This document shows, piece after piece, positions 1-7,456 of a stretch of DNA of 35,206 nucleotides; position 1 is the first letter of the stretch, and the number at the start of each line of letters is the position of its first letter. The notes beneath the pieces were generated by a model. That model worked only from the letters and a program-made list of their open reading frames with translations. It was not told the origin of the DNA and ran no database searches. This DNA comes from Actinomycetes bacterium (GTDB lineage: Bacteria > Actinomycetota > Acidimicrobiia > Acidimicrobiales > Acidimicrobiaceae). Position numbers and translations under genes: made by a program. The stretch spans positions 1-35,206 of the forward strand of contig JAKCBW010000008.1 of assembly GCA_021842145.1 (NCBI GenBank). The letters are read 5' to 3'.

Positions 1-946
1 CTGCGTCGATGATTTCGTAGGTGGACCTATCTGAAAGTACGCCATGCTGGTGAATGCCGGATTCATGGGCGAAGGCGTTACGTCCCACGACCGCCTTGTT
101 GTATTGAATGGGATAACCAGTCAATCGAGAGACGAGCCTCGAGGTCCGATTTATCTCTTCGGTGTTGATGTTGGTCGTTAAGTTGGCAAACAGGTCAGCC
201 CTGATCTTCGTTGCCATTACGACCTCCTCTAACGACGCATTTCCCGCCCTTTCGCCCAGTCCATTGACGCAAACTTCAACCTGGCGGGCTCCGGCTTGAA
301 TTCCAGCGAGGCTATTTGCCGCCGCAAGTCCAAGGTCGTTGTGGCAATGTGTCGAGATGATGTAGTTGCCCCTGACGTTTTCGGCAACATATCGGATAAG
401 GTCGCCAAACTCCCACGGGATGCCATATCCTACGGTGTCAGGGACGTTAAGGGTTGTCGCTCCGGAGTCAACCGCCTCTTGGAGGACCTCGATCATGAAA
501 TCAAGTGGAGTTCTCGTGGCGTCTTGGGGTGAAAACTCTACGTCGTCGGTATGGTGGCGAGCCCGGGACACTGCTGACCTGGTCTCCTCGAGAACTTGGG
601 CCTGGTCCATTTTAAGCATATGTTCCATATGGCTGGGGCTCGTTGATATGAAGATGTGTATGCGAGCCTTGTCTGCGTCTTTTACCGCTTCCCAACAACG
701 ATCCACGTCTGCGAGGTGGGTTCTTGACAATCCTGCGATTGCGGGGCCATGAACGCTTCTTGCTATCGCCTGAACTGCTTCAAAGTCTCCCTGTGAGGAG
801 ACTGGAAAGCCGGCCTCGATATAGTCGACACCGAGACGTGCTAGCTGTTCGGCGATTTCAAGCTTCTCGTGTACATCCAATGAGATACCGGGGGACTGTT
901 CCCCGTCTCGCAATGTCGTATCGAAGATTACTAGCCTCTCGGCCAT
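1..946 (-). CDS. leuA: 2-isopropylmalate synthase, C-terminus beyond the window
   Basis: This enzyme condenses acetyl-CoA with 2-oxoisovalerate, the first committed step of leucine synthesis in the cytoplasm. The visible 315 codons read from the N-terminus: [13 protein letters not shown] (metal and substrate loop, about residues 8-20), the EAGFP motif, [11 protein letters not shown] (metal-binding His pair), [14 protein letters not shown], and [14 protein letters not shown] at the edge. The TIM-barrel domain is intact; the LeuA dimer domain lies outside the window. The N-terminus resembles the shorter bacterial LeuA type, not the long mycobacterial type. The ATG at 946 follows GGAGGA at good spacing. 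The leader upstream holds a leucine attenuator (1000-1107), so expression is likely to respond to charged leucyl-tRNA. serA lies upstream on the same strand. A homocitrate or citramalate synthase is possible, but the attenuator argues for leuA. Confidence 0.95.
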   Translation of the reverse strand, partial: MAERLVIFDTTLRDGEQSPGISLDVHEKLEIAEQLARLGVDYIEAGFPVSSQGDFEAVQAIARSVHGPAIAGLSRTHLADVDRCWEAVKDADKARIHIFISTSPSHMEHMLKMDQAQVLEETRSAVSRARHHTDDVEFSPQDATRTPLDFMIEVLQEAVDSGATTLNVPDTVGYGIPWEFGDLIRYVAENVRGNYIISTHCHNDLGLAAANSLAGIQAGARQVEVCVNGLGERAGNASLEEVVMATKIRADLFANLTTNINTEEINRTSRLVSRLTGYPIQYNKAVVGRNAFAHESGIHQHGVLSDRSTYEIIDA

Positions 947-999
947 CGGATCCTCCAATTGGAACGTGTCTAGGACCTATACCCTTTCAAAACACCAAT

Positions 1000-1030
1000 A
1001 AAAAACCTCCTGGCCAGGGGCACAGGAGGT
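1000..1030 (-). terminator. leuA attenuator terminator hairpin
   Basis: Arms 1023-1030 and 1005-1012 form an 8-bp perfect stem (ACCTCCTG with CAGGAGGT) around a 10-nt loop, followed on the minus strand by a run of six T. It lies between the leader peptide and the leuA start, so it would stop transcription before leuA unless it is prevented from forming. Confidence 0.85.
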
Positions 1031-1032
1031 CG

Positions 1033-1056
1033 AGCGAGCGTCGTAGGGCGCTCGCT
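1033..1056 (-). promoter_or_regulatory. leader hairpin preceding the leuA attenuator
   Basis: AGCGAGCG (1049-1056) and CGCTCGCT (1033-1040) are perfect complements around an 8-nt loop. The first arm overlaps the stop codon of the leader peptide, so a ribosome in the leader would cover it. In addition, TATACCCTT inside the leader peptide (1068-1076) is complementary to AAGGGTATA beyond the terminator (977-985), a long-range pairing that encloses both hairpins. I could not identify a single clear antiterminator stem. Confidence 0.6.
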
Positions 1057-1094
1057 TAGGTAAGAAGAAGGGTATAAGCCAAAGACTTAATCAT
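1056..1094 (-). CDS. leucine-rich leader peptide of the leuA attenuator
   Basis: This 12-codon frame reads MIKSLAYTLLLT and stops with TAA. It has three consecutive CTT Leu codons plus one TTG, and it is followed at once by a hairpin and then a terminator. This is the classic layout of ribosome-mediated attenuation: stalling at Leu codons when leucyl-tRNA is scarce would alter folding downstream. No Shine-Dalgarno is seen. A TATAGT -10 hexamer ends 8 nt before the ATG, which suggests a leaderless transcript starting at or next to the A of the ATG. Confidence 0.75.
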   Translation of the reverse strand: MIKSLAYTLLLT

Positions 1095-1101
1095 TGATTC
1101 G

Positions 1102-1110
1102 ACTATAGCA
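1102..1110 (-). promoter_or_regulatory. leuA promoter, extended -10 element
   Basis: On the minus strand the sequence reads TGCTATAGT, an extended -10 (TGn plus TATAGT), with the leader-peptide ATG 7 nt further on. No consensus -35 is visible at 17 bp spacing, because that position falls in the loop of the palindrome at 1109-1147. An extended -10 can compensate for a missing -35. Confidence 0.6.
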
Positions 1111-1147
1111 ACAATGGCCCGAGCAAAGCGCGCTCGGGCCATTGTTG
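1109..1147 (-). terminator. 16-bp perfect palindrome between serA and leuA
   Basis: CAACAATGGCCCGAGC (1109-1124) and its exact complement (1132-1147) flank a 7-nt loop. It lies downstream of serA and directly abuts the leuA -10 element. It could end serA transcription, although there is no U-tract on either strand, or it could be a protein-binding operator over the leuA -35 region. The structure is certain; the role is inference. Confidence 0.5.
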
Positions 1148-1164
1148 GTAATATTCGGTCGGTC

Positions 1165-1201
1165 ATCTTTGGTCACCGTCGGACAGGCCGTGACCAAAGA
1201 T
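1165..1201. repeat. 12-bp inverted repeat in the serA 3' region
   Basis: ATCTTTGGTCAC (1165-1176) and GTGACCAAAGAT (1190-1201) are perfect complements around 13 nt. A further pair, CCAATCCAG (1211-1219) with CTGGATTGG (1310-1318), encloses the small hairpin CCCGAG/CTCGGG near 1258-1273. The whole serA-leuA spacer is therefore rich in paired segments. A structured 3' UTR, a small RNA or an old insertion are all possible. Confidence 0.5.
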
Positions 1202-1333
1202 AATTTCCTTCCAATCCAGTCCCAGGTGTCTCGCCCAGCGAATTCCAAAGCCGTCCTCCCGAGTGTCCTCGGGCGAATCTACTTCAGAGGCACTCAGACG
1301 CGAATTGCCCTGGATTGGCATCGGTAATGTCGC

Positions 1334-2911
1334 TCAAGATTGGTGATTACAGGTAACCGCCTTGGCATAGAGGATTCCTGGGGTATCGGCAATCTTCTGG
1401 ACGGATTCTTGCGGAATCTCCTCGTTTAGCGAAATTACCATTAGGGCCGAGCCGTCGTTGTTGGATGGGCTCACGGCCATCGACGAGATAGAAATGCCCG
1501 CTTCGCCGATGATCGTCCCTACTACGCCTATCTTGCCTGGCTTGTCGTCGTTCCGAACGACCAACATGTAGGTTGCTGGCGGAATCTCGACGGGATGTCC
1601 GTCGACTCGAACGATACGGGGCTCTCCCTTGATCCCGGTTATCGTCCCAGCTACTTCATGCTCCTTGCTCCTTAGGGTGATTAGAGATACGAAATCCCTC
1701 GATGTCGGGCTAGTCGTCTCTCTGACCTCGAGGCCCCTCTCTTGTGCGAGTTGCGGGGCATTGACGAAGGATACCGGATCGTCGGTCGCTTCGGAAAACA
1801 CCCCTTTCAGCGCCGAGAGGGTCAACAGGCGGGTATCATCCTCCGCAATTGGGCCCTGATACTCAACCTCCAACACCGAGGGCAGACCACCCGACATCGA
1901 CGCCAAGAATCTCCCCAAAGATTCGGCGATTGATAAAAATGGCCTCGAAGATTCCGACGCTTCAGCGGCGTCGACGTTGACGGCAAATGGTACAAAATCT
2001 CCAGCGAAAGCTAGAAGGAGCTGCTCAGCTATGGTAACGCCCGCTTTGTCCTGGGCTTCTGTCGTAGATGCTCCAAGGTGAGGCGTGACGACGACCGAGG
2101 AGAGCTCAAATAGGGGAGATTCGGTCATTGGCTCGGAGGAAAATACATCGAGAGCGGCTCCGGCTATGGTCCCATCTTGGATTGCTTCTGCGAGGGCATT
2201 TTCATCAATTATTCCGCCACGAGCGGCATTTATGATTCGCAAAGACGGCTTGGCCTTGGCCAGTAGGTCCTTGTTAATTAGTCCGGAGGTCTCCTTGTTC
2301 TTTGGAAGATGGATCGTTACGAAGTCAGCTTCAGCTATTAGCTCTTCGAGTCCCATCAACTCGACCCCCATCTTTTTTGCCTTCTCTTGCGAGACGTAGG
2401 GATCGTAAGCGACCAATCTCATTCCAAAGGCGAGCGCTCGTTGTGCGACGAGTGCTCCAATCTTTCCGAGTCCGACTACTCCGAGGACCTTGCCGTAGAG
2501 TTCGACCCCTTCCCACTTGGACCTTTCCCACTTTCCGTTCACCAGGGCGCTGTGGGCTTGAGGGATATTTCGCGCTTGAGATAGAAGAAGCGCCAGGGTG
2601 TGTTCGGCGGCCGAAAGTATGTTGGACTGGGGGGCATTTACCACCATGACGCCGCGCTTTGTGGCGTATGGAACATCAACGTTGTCGAGGCCAATCCCGG
2701 CCCTTCCAACTACTTTGAGAGAGGTGGTGGAGTCGAGGACCTCCTTGGTCACCTTTGTTGCGGATCTGATTATCAATCCCTCTGCCGTCTTGATCTCGCC
2801 CAAAAGTTCTTCGGGGGACAGACCGAGTTTAATGTCTACTTGGTGACCGGCTTCTCTAAGCTTATCGAGGCCGATATCTGCAATCTCTTCAGTAACGAGT
2901 ATCCTTGCCAT
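1334..2911 (-). CDS. serA: D-3-phosphoglycerate dehydrogenase
   Basis: It oxidises 3-phosphoglycerate to 3-phosphohydroxypyruvate with NAD, the first step of serine synthesis. The 525 residues match the long type-1 form with an N-terminal substrate domain, a Rossmann fold (GVVGLGKIGALVAQ, about residue 145), the catalytic region AARGGIIDE, DVFSSEP and PHLGASTTEAQ, then an allosteric substrate-binding domain and a C-terminal ACT domain (from about residue 450, MLVVRNDDKPGKIGVVG) that usually binds serine as a feedback signal. The ATG at 2911 has only a weak upstream GGCAGG. Its position before leuA resembles the ilv-serA-leuA order common in Actinobacteria, but here the pxp operon stands in place of the ilv genes. 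Confidence 0.97.
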   Translation of the reverse strand: MARILVTEEIADIGLDKLREAGHQVDIKLGLSPEELLGEIKTAEGLIIRSATKVTKEVLDSTTSLKVVGRAGIGLDNVDVPYATKRGVMVVNAPQSNILSAAEHTLALLLSQARNIPQAHSALVNGKWERSKWEGVELYGKVLGVVGLGKIGALVAQRALAFGMRLVAYDPYVSQEKAKKMGVELMGLEELIAEADFVTIHLPKNKETSGLINKDLLAKAKPSLRIINAARGGIIDENALAEAIQDGTIAGAALDVFSSEPMTESPLFELSSVVVTPHLGASTTEAQDKAGVTIAEQLLLAFAGDFVPFAVNVDAAEASESSRPFLSIAESLGRFLASMSGGLPSVLEVEYQGPIAEDDTRLLTLSALKGVFSEATDDPVSFVNAPQLAQERGLEVRETTSPTSRDFVSLITLRSKEHEVAGTITGIKGEPRIVRVDGHPVEIPPATYMLVVRNDDKPGKIGVVGTIIGEAGISISSMAVSPSNNDGSALMVISLNEEIPQESVQKIADTPGILYAKAVTCNHQS

Positions 2912-2951
2912 CTCTGTTTTACCTGCCTTGATTTGGGGGAAAGGCTAACTA

Positions 2952-2969
2952 ATCCCTGGATTTAGGGAT
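2952..2969. repeat. short inverted repeat upstream of serA
   Basis: ATCCCT (2952-2957) and AGGGAT (2964-2969) flank 6 nt, about 40 bp before the serA start. It could be an operator half-site pair. Nothing else shows its function. Confidence 0.25.
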
Positions 2970-3113
2970 AGATAAAGACTACCAATTTACTAAGGTATTA
3001 CACTTTGCCGAGAGATAAATAAGGAGGATCGCAGATAGCGATAGATATTTTCTACCAATCGGCGAGTAAAACGACCGCAATTCACAAGCCAAAGCTGTGC
3101 TCCTTGCTGACCG

Positions 3114-4004
3114 TTAGTTATCGCCCAGCTTGAGTGTTACTCTGTCACCCGGCCGTATCTGGGCTGCTAGGTCCGTCGAGCGCGGGTCTAAGGCTCCAAC
3201 GATTGGGTATCCACCGGTAGTCGGGTGATCGGCTAGAAATAAGACCAACTCTCCCGATGGGGGCGCTTGGAGAAAACCGCGCAATATCCCCTCCGGTTCA
3301 ACGTGGAGGTTTGGCTCGGGGCTCAATTCGGCTCCCGAGAGGCGGATGCCAATTCGGCTCGCATCTTTGGAAGCTATTAGCTCCCTATTTGCCAATTTAG
3401 AGATCGAGTTCCGTGTGAAGTGCCGACTTCTAGGACCCCACCATCCAGTGAGGTCGAAGTGGTCGCTTATTCCATCCGTAGCCGCTAGTTCAAAGGGAAT
3501 TTCCACAGCTAAATCAGTCTCTTGGATTGCGACTCGGTCTCCTTTTGACAACGGTGCCGGTCCTAGCCCAGATAGCGTATCCGATGATGACGAACCTAGG
3601 TATGGTTCTCCATATAAGCCGCCTTTGATAGCCAAGTAACTCCGTAGTCCGTATTGAGGCACCTCAAGGGAGACCGTATCCCCTCGTCTGACGAGGTGGG
3701 CGTAGTTGAAAGAGCAGGGTCTATCGGCAATGGTCAGACTTTGTATGGCGCCGGTGACCGCGATTATGGCGCTGCTGTGAAACTGAATCTGGCAAGGTCC
3801 ATAGAGGATCTCAAGGGCCGCCAGGTGCTGCGGGTTACCCACTAACCGATTGGCGAGTCTAAAGCTTGCTTGATCGCACGCTCCCGATGGTGTGACGCCC
3901 ATCCAACTGTATCCAGGGCGTCCAAGGTCCTCGATGAGTAGCTGGGGCGGAGCGGTGATAATTTCAAGGTAGTTTTCCAAGTAGTTGTTCTGGATCTCCG
4001 TCAC
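3114..4004 (-). CDS. pxpC: 5-oxoprolinase subunit C (biotin-dependent carboxyltransferase fold)
   Basis: PxpC is the KipA/AHS2 subunit of the ATP-dependent PxpABC 5-oxoprolinase, which opens pyroglutamate to glutamate. Family hallmarks include LIEDLGRPGYSWMGVTPSGACDQ near the N-terminus, the RLVGNP segment and GELVLFLADHPTTGGYP near the C-terminus. I take GTG at 4004 as the start: it overlaps the pxpB stop codon in GTGA, a translational-coupling arrangement, and gives 296 residues, starting just before the conserved N-terminus. An upstream ATG at 4079 is in frame but lies deep inside pxpB. It is the last gene of the pxpA-pxpB-pxpC operon. Confidence 0.9.
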   Translation of the reverse strand: MTEIQNNYLENYLEIITAPPQLLIEDLGRPGYSWMGVTPSGACDQASFRLANRLVGNPQHLAALEILYGPCQIQFHSSAIIAVTGAIQSLTIADRPCSFNYAHLVRRGDTVSLEVPQYGLRSYLAIKGGLYGEPYLGSSSSDTLSGLGPAPLSKGDRVAIQETDLAVEIPFELAATDGISDHFDLTGWWGPRSRHFTRNSISKLANRELIASKDASRIGIRLSGAELSPEPNLHVEPEGILRGFLQAPPSGELVLFLADHPTTGGYPIVGALDPRSTDLAAQIRPGDRVTLKLGDN

Positions 4005-4618
4005 CAGATCCTTCTCTCCACAAATCGCACACGGTCGCCGGGCTGAAGCAGTGCTGGTTCTGGCGCTGATGGGTCCCAAAGATTCAGTTCAGTTCTTCCG
4101 ATCAACCTCCACCCTCCTGGCGAAGGGTTTGGATAGACGGCGCTGTAGCTTTCGGCAATAGCAACCGCACCCTTTGGAACTAACCCTCTCGGTGAGCTAA
4201 GCCTTGGCAACTCAAGTGAGGGATGGAGGCCCACCAGGTAGGCAAAACCGGGGGCAAAGCCGAGGAATGAGACCGTGTATGGAGCTGCACAGTGCAAGTC
4301 GATCACCTCCCGCACCGTCAATCCGGCTAATGCGGCAGTACTATCCAGGTCTAGGCCGTCGTAAACGGTGGGGATTTCAATGTCCTTTTGGTCCCGACCA
4401 CCTGCTATAGCTCCAACGTCGTTTAGCATTTCGGCGATGGCACTGCTGGTTATCGCAACTTGTTCAGCCGCTTTGATGACGATGGTATCGGCGCCGAGGA
4501 TGACCTCCTCGAAGAGGTGGGGGATCCCCATTCTGAGGTACTTGAAACTGGCGATGACCAGATCTGAGGTGTCAAAGTCGACTATAAAAGCATTTGGGCC
4601 GATTGAATAGATCTTCAT
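4001..4618 (-). CDS. pxpB: 5-oxoprolinase subunit B (allophanate hydrolase subunit 1-like)
   Basis: This is the KipI/AHS1 subunit of the 5-oxoprolinase complex; it forms a heteromer with PxpC. The 205 residues include FLGFAPGFAYLVGL (about residues 118-131) and the conserved PRGLVPKGAVAI, PNPSPGGWRLIGRT and LLQPGDRVRF segments typical of the family. It starts 6 bp after the pxpA stop and overlaps pxpC by 4 bp, so the three genes form one transcription unit. The Bacillus homologue KipI also inhibits a sensor kinase, but the complete pxpABC set here points to oxoproline metabolism. Confidence 0.92.
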   Translation of the reverse strand: MKIYSIGPNAFIVDFDTSDLVIASFKYLRMGIPHLFEEVILGADTIVIKAAEQVAITSSAIAEMLNDVGAIAGGRDQKDIEIPTVYDGLDLDSTAALAGLTVREVIDLHCAAPYTVSFLGFAPGFAYLVGLHPSLELPRLSSPRGLVPKGAVAIAESYSAVYPNPSPGGWRLIGRTELNLWDPSAPEPALLQPGDRVRFVERRIW

Positions 4619-4624
4619 GTGGAT

Positions 4625-5401
4625 TTATGGAGCCTTGACTGTAATTCCAATGGAGCTCAGGCGTTTCTTTACAGCAGCCAAAATTTCAGGTGCGCCGGTA
4701 GTGTCGCTGTGCACGCAAAGTGAATCTATCGTAGCGGTTGGTTTCCATGCGGAAGGGTGGGGCAAGTCGAAACCTTGAGCGAGGGCTTGTGCCTGGTTGG
4801 CCGCCAAGGTTGGGTCTTTGATTACCGAGTCCTCCTCAGATCTCGGAGCAAGGGTTCCATCGCTTAGGTACCTCCTGTCACAGAAGCCTTCGTGTAGGGT
4901 CTTGATGCCCCTTCGATTCGCTTCGAAGGCTAAGGCGCTACCTGGCTGCGTGAGAATGTAAAGGTCTCGATCGAAGTCATAGACGGAGTTGACGACGGCT
5001 GCCGATTGTTCGTGGTCGCTAAAGCACCTGTTATAGAGGGCCCCGTGGGGTTTTACATAGCTAATCGTCGCATCGTGCTTAGCTGAAATAGCGTAGAGTG
5101 CCCCTATCTGATAACTAATGTCATCGGAGAGATCGTCGGGGGAGATATCCTGTCGTCTTCTGCCAAAACCGAATATGTCCCGATATCCAACCTGCGCCCC
5201 AATCCTAATCCCGAGCGCCTGGAGCTTCTTGACGGTGTTCGACATAATCTGTGGGTCTCCAGCGTGGAAGCCACAGGCTACATTTGCAGAGGTTATGTAG
5301 GGGAGTATCGCATCATCGTCGGATATGCGATAGGGTCCAAAACCTTCTCCGAGGTCCGCGTTGAGGTCCAAAGGAGTGCCCCCGTCAGAAATGTAAGCCA
5401 A
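4625..5401 (-). CDS. pxpA: 5-oxoprolinase subunit A (LamB/YcsF family)
   Basis: PxpA works with PxpBC to hydrolyse 5-oxoproline, a spontaneous glutamine and glutathione damage product, to glutamate. The 258 residues begin with DLNADLGEGFGPY (about residues 12-24), followed by SANVACGFHAGDP and, further on, VKPHGALYN, all hallmarks of the LamB/YcsF family. The protein has the usual family length and is the first gene of the operon, followed 6 bp later by pxpB. No strong promoter could be picked out upstream. Confidence 0.95.
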   Translation of the reverse strand: MAYISDGGTPLDLNADLGEGFGPYRISDDDAILPYITSANVACGFHAGDPQIMSNTVKKLQALGIRIGAQVGYRDIFGFGRRRQDISPDDLSDDISYQIGALYAISAKHDATISYVKPHGALYNRCFSDHEQSAAVVNSVYDFDRDLYILTQPGSALAFEANRRGIKTLHEGFCDRRYLSDGTLAPRSEEDSVIKDPTLAANQAQALAQGFDLPHPSAWKPTATIDSLCVHSDTTGAPEILAAVKKRLSSIGITVKAP

Positions 5402-5707
5402 CGTAGAAGATTCTTATCGAGATTCTAGTGAAGATTCTATAGCCGGAATGCTGACGGCAAATGAATCGCGTGAAAGGCCGTTTGGAATGATTAATAAACG
5501 CAAACTGTTTTCTTTACCTTGGAAGGCGGTCGTTGCAATCTGCGGCATTCAGAGACCACTGCCAAATGCAAGCGCGGCGGACATAGGGCCGCAAAAAGCC
5601 AATGCTCAACCTATCTGCAAGCCCAACCTATCTGCAGGCTCGACCATCGAGGTTTAGAGCACTAACTAGCAGTGGACTCAAAGAAGTTTCGAGTACTTGC
5701 TCATCAA
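5402..5707. other. intergenic region with a short tandem duplication
   Basis: I see no credible gene in this spacer upstream of pxpA. It contains a 17-bp unit in two tandem copies with two mismatches (5607-5623 and 5624-5640), whose shared part is CAACCTATCTGCA. A possible short plus-strand frame (5448-5657) has no family resemblance and a composition that does not suggest coding. Confidence 0.4.
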
Positions 5708-5749
5708 GGACAACAAGTAGGTCGGAAAGGACCGACATACTCGTTGTCC
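5708..5749 (-). terminator. imperfect hairpin downstream of sodN
   Basis: GGACAACaAGTAgGTCGG and its near complement flank a short loop 19 bp beyond the sodN stop. The stem is about 17 bp with mismatches, and there is no strong U-tract. It is a likely terminator or 3' stability element of the sodN transcript. Confidence 0.5.
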
Positions 5750-5767
5750 CGAGACGGCTGGATTCAG

Positions 5768-6199
5768 TTACTTCTTTGTAGCCCAGAAAATTTTGTCAAT
5801 TTCGGATATTTGACCTAATAGCTTGTCAGCCACTTGCACGTCGGTAGTCTTTTTGGACTCTCCGGCCGTCTTGGTCGCAGACCAGAAGAGATCGTGCAGT
5901 CCAGGGTGAGCCTCTAGGTGAGCGGGTTTGAAGTAATCGGTCCAAAGTACCCACAGGTGGTGCTTTACCAATTCAGCCCGCTCCTCTTTGATAGATACGG
6001 CCCTTTCTTTGAAAACGGGATCGTCTGAAGCATTGAACTTCTCCATAATCGCCTTCACCGACTCTGCCTCAATTCGTGCCTGAGCCGGATCGTAGACGCC
6101 GCATGGCAAGTCGCAGTGTGCGTGGACAGTTGACGGGCGGCTAAGCGAGTCGATCGCCCCCAAGATCTTTGGAAATAGTTTCAAAAGTGGCTCCTTCAT
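5768..6199 (-). CDS. sodN: nickel superoxide dismutase precursor
   Basis: It converts superoxide to oxygen and hydrogen peroxide with a nickel centre. The nickel hook HCDLPCGVYDP is fully conserved (His28, Cys29, Cys33 and Tyr36 counted from the ATG at 6199). The N-terminal His amine is a ligand only after the propeptide is removed. Here the propeptide is 27 residues and ends in VHA, and the predicted mature enzyme of 116 residues fits the family, which is usually 117 in Streptomyces. The C-terminal QISEIDKIFW is also typical. A TTG at 6211 could add four residues. GAGG lies only 2 nt before the ATG, so the start is somewhat uncertain. The usual processing protease gene sodX is not in this window. 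Confidence 0.96.
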   Translation of the reverse strand: MKEPLLKLFPKILGAIDSLSRPSTVHAHCDLPCGVYDPAQARIEAESVKAIMEKFNASDDPVFKERAVSIKEERAELVKHHLWVLWTDYFKPAHLEAHPGLHDLFWSATKTAGESKKTTDVQVADKLLGQISEIDKIFWATKK

Positions 6200-6426
6200 T
6201 ACCTCGGGCAAGGGGTATGTCTTGCTAAAGTTCCAACAACGAACTCATCGTATCTAATCCGGAGCCACGGATTATCTTGATACCACAGCAATATTTCAGT
6301 TTCTAACCTCCAACAGCCCGCATGTTTTGAAGGACAAAATTGTGGACGACAGGTGGCTAAAAGTTTCATCAAAATAGCGTCAGGTGGGGAGTCACCGAAT
6401 TTGCCCTTGCAACTGCTGTGGTTCTG
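6200..6426. other. sodN upstream region
   Basis: It lies between sodN and the stop of the small regulator gene on the same strand. It should hold the sodN promoter, but I see no clear consensus hexamers and no obvious operator for a nickel- or iron-responsive regulator. Confidence 0.3.
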
Positions 6427-6732
6427 CTAGTCGCTTTCGTTCCTCATATTTAGCGCCTCTACCGGGACCAATAAAGCTAAGATCTCGCCGATGGAGGGCG
6501 AGCTGGCTACCGGATCAATTAGTGGCAGCTCGGCTTGAATGGAATAGCGCGTCCTGCGGCCGTTTCGCTGCTTCTCTAGATAGCCAGCTTTTTCTAGGTC
6601 ATCGACGATCCGAAAAGCACTGCGTTCGGTTATGGATAAGGTCAAAGCGATATCACGGAGGCGTGCTGCGGGGTCGCCAGCAATGTGCACGAGTACTCGG
6701 GCGTGATTTGTAAGAAAACTCCAAGAGGCCAT
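6427..6732 (-). CDS. small winged-helix transcriptional regulator
   Basis: This 101-residue protein is almost entirely one winged helix-turn-helix of MarR/ArsR type: ARVLVHIAGDPAARLRDIALTLSITERSAFRIVDDLEKAGYLEK (about residues 11-54), followed by a basic wing RNGRRTRYSI. The RDIA...ITERSAFRIVDDLEKAGYL pattern is the recognition-helix region. No ligand domain or metal-binding cysteines are present. It lies upstream of sodN on the same strand and is divergent from two small membrane proteins, so either could be its target; that is inference. The ATG is preceded by AAAGG, and also by a TATAGT hexamer 8 nt upstream, so the mRNA may be nearly leaderless. Confidence 0.8.
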   Translation of the reverse strand: MASWSFLTNHARVLVHIAGDPAARLRDIALTLSITERSAFRIVDDLEKAGYLEKQRNGRRTRYSIQAELPLIDPVASSPSIGEILALLVPVEALNMRNESD

Positions 6733-6740
6733 ACCTTTTG

Positions 6741-6746
6741 ACTATA
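6741..6746 (-). promoter_or_regulatory. -10 element of the winged-helix regulator gene
   Basis: TATAGT on the minus strand ends 8 nt before the ATG at 6732. No good -35 is seen. The spacing predicts a transcript starting at, or 1-2 nt before, the start codon. Confidence 0.45.
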
Positions 6747-6768
6747 GTGGCAAAAAACTAGATATAGA

Positions 6769-6797
6769 TTGCTAATAATAGATTTCTAGTGTATAAT
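6769..6797 (+). promoter_or_regulatory. sigma70-type promoter of the small membrane protein genes
   Basis: TTGCTA (6769-6774) and a perfect TATAAT (6792-6797) are separated by 17 bp. The first gene starts about 60 bp downstream of the expected start site. This is the best housekeeping-type promoter seen in the window. Confidence 0.75.
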
Positions 6798-6866
6798 GAC
6801 GTATGGGAGTTTTTCTGAGCTTCCAACCGGCGGTCTCAGTAGGAGCTGCTGGGGACAGGACACACA

Positions 6867-7019
6867 ATGTTTCTAATTCTCGCCGTACTCGCTTTAGTCC
6901 TAATCTTCGGTGTCGCCGGATTTACCATCCATCTTCTTTGGATAGTTGCGGGGATCGTGGCGGTGATCTGGCTGTTCGGCTTTATGACCAAGGGCAAGAG
7001 GAGTTGGTATAAAAGGTAG
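6867..7019 (+). CDS. 50-residue hydrophobic membrane protein
   Basis: The protein consists of two hydrophobic helices (about residues 2-18 and 22-40, with FGVAGFTIHLLWIVAGIVAV across the turn) and a basic aromatic tail KGKRSWYKR. The layout matches the short hydrophobic proteins widespread in Actinobacteria (lmo0937/DUF5670-like, which often end in a WY-rich tail). Their function is unknown; many are associated with stress. AGGA lies 6 nt before the ATG. It is the first gene after a strong promoter and is followed by a second small membrane protein, so the two are probably co-transcribed. Confidence 0.7.
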   Translation: MFLILAVLALVLIFGVAGFTIHLLWIVAGIVAVIWLFGFMTKGKRSWYKR

Positions 7020-7166
7020 TCAGTTCGGATCATGAAGGCCGATACGGGATTATCTCACCGGTCTTCTAAATCAGGCGACTACCGCCAATCTCAGTCGAAT
7101 GGTCAAATCAACGGGTAACAAGAGCTCTGGCGCATTGCCGGGCCAACAATATAGAAAGAAGTAGAT

Positions 7167-7424
7167 ATGGGACTTACAGGTATGGTATTTAGCATCATCG
7201 CAGCGGTAGTGGGGGCGATAATGTACTTCGCAGTTACTACGCAAGGAAGCGGATTTCGGCTATCGACAGTTGGGATAATACTGATGATCGCAGGTGGAAT
7301 AGGTTTTGTAGTTTCTTCGGCCGTTTTTGCGGCATCACGCCAATCGAACAACAAGCGCACTTTCGACAGGCAAGCGACCGACGCTAGAGGCGTTTCCAGC
7401 GTAGTACACGAGGAAACCAGTTAA
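7167..7424 (+). CDS. small two-helix membrane protein, DUF6458-like
   Basis: The 85 residues have a hydrophobic helix at about 4-24 (MVFSIIAAVVGAIMYFAV), a short polar link, a second helix at about 34-56 (VGIILMIAGGIGFVVSSAVF), and a polar C-terminal tail rich in Ser, Arg and Asp. This resembles the small actinobacterial DUF6458 proteins of unknown function. AAAGAAG precedes the ATG. It lies about 150 bp after the 50-residue membrane protein and before a strong terminator, so both probably share one transcript. Confidence 0.72.
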   Translation: MGLTGMVFSIIAAVVGAIMYFAVTTQGSGFRLSTVGIILMIAGGIGFVVSSAVFAASRQSNNKRTFDRQATDARGVSSVVHEETS

Positions 7425-7456
7425 AAAATACTCTTCAATTAGATAGCTCTTTCCTG

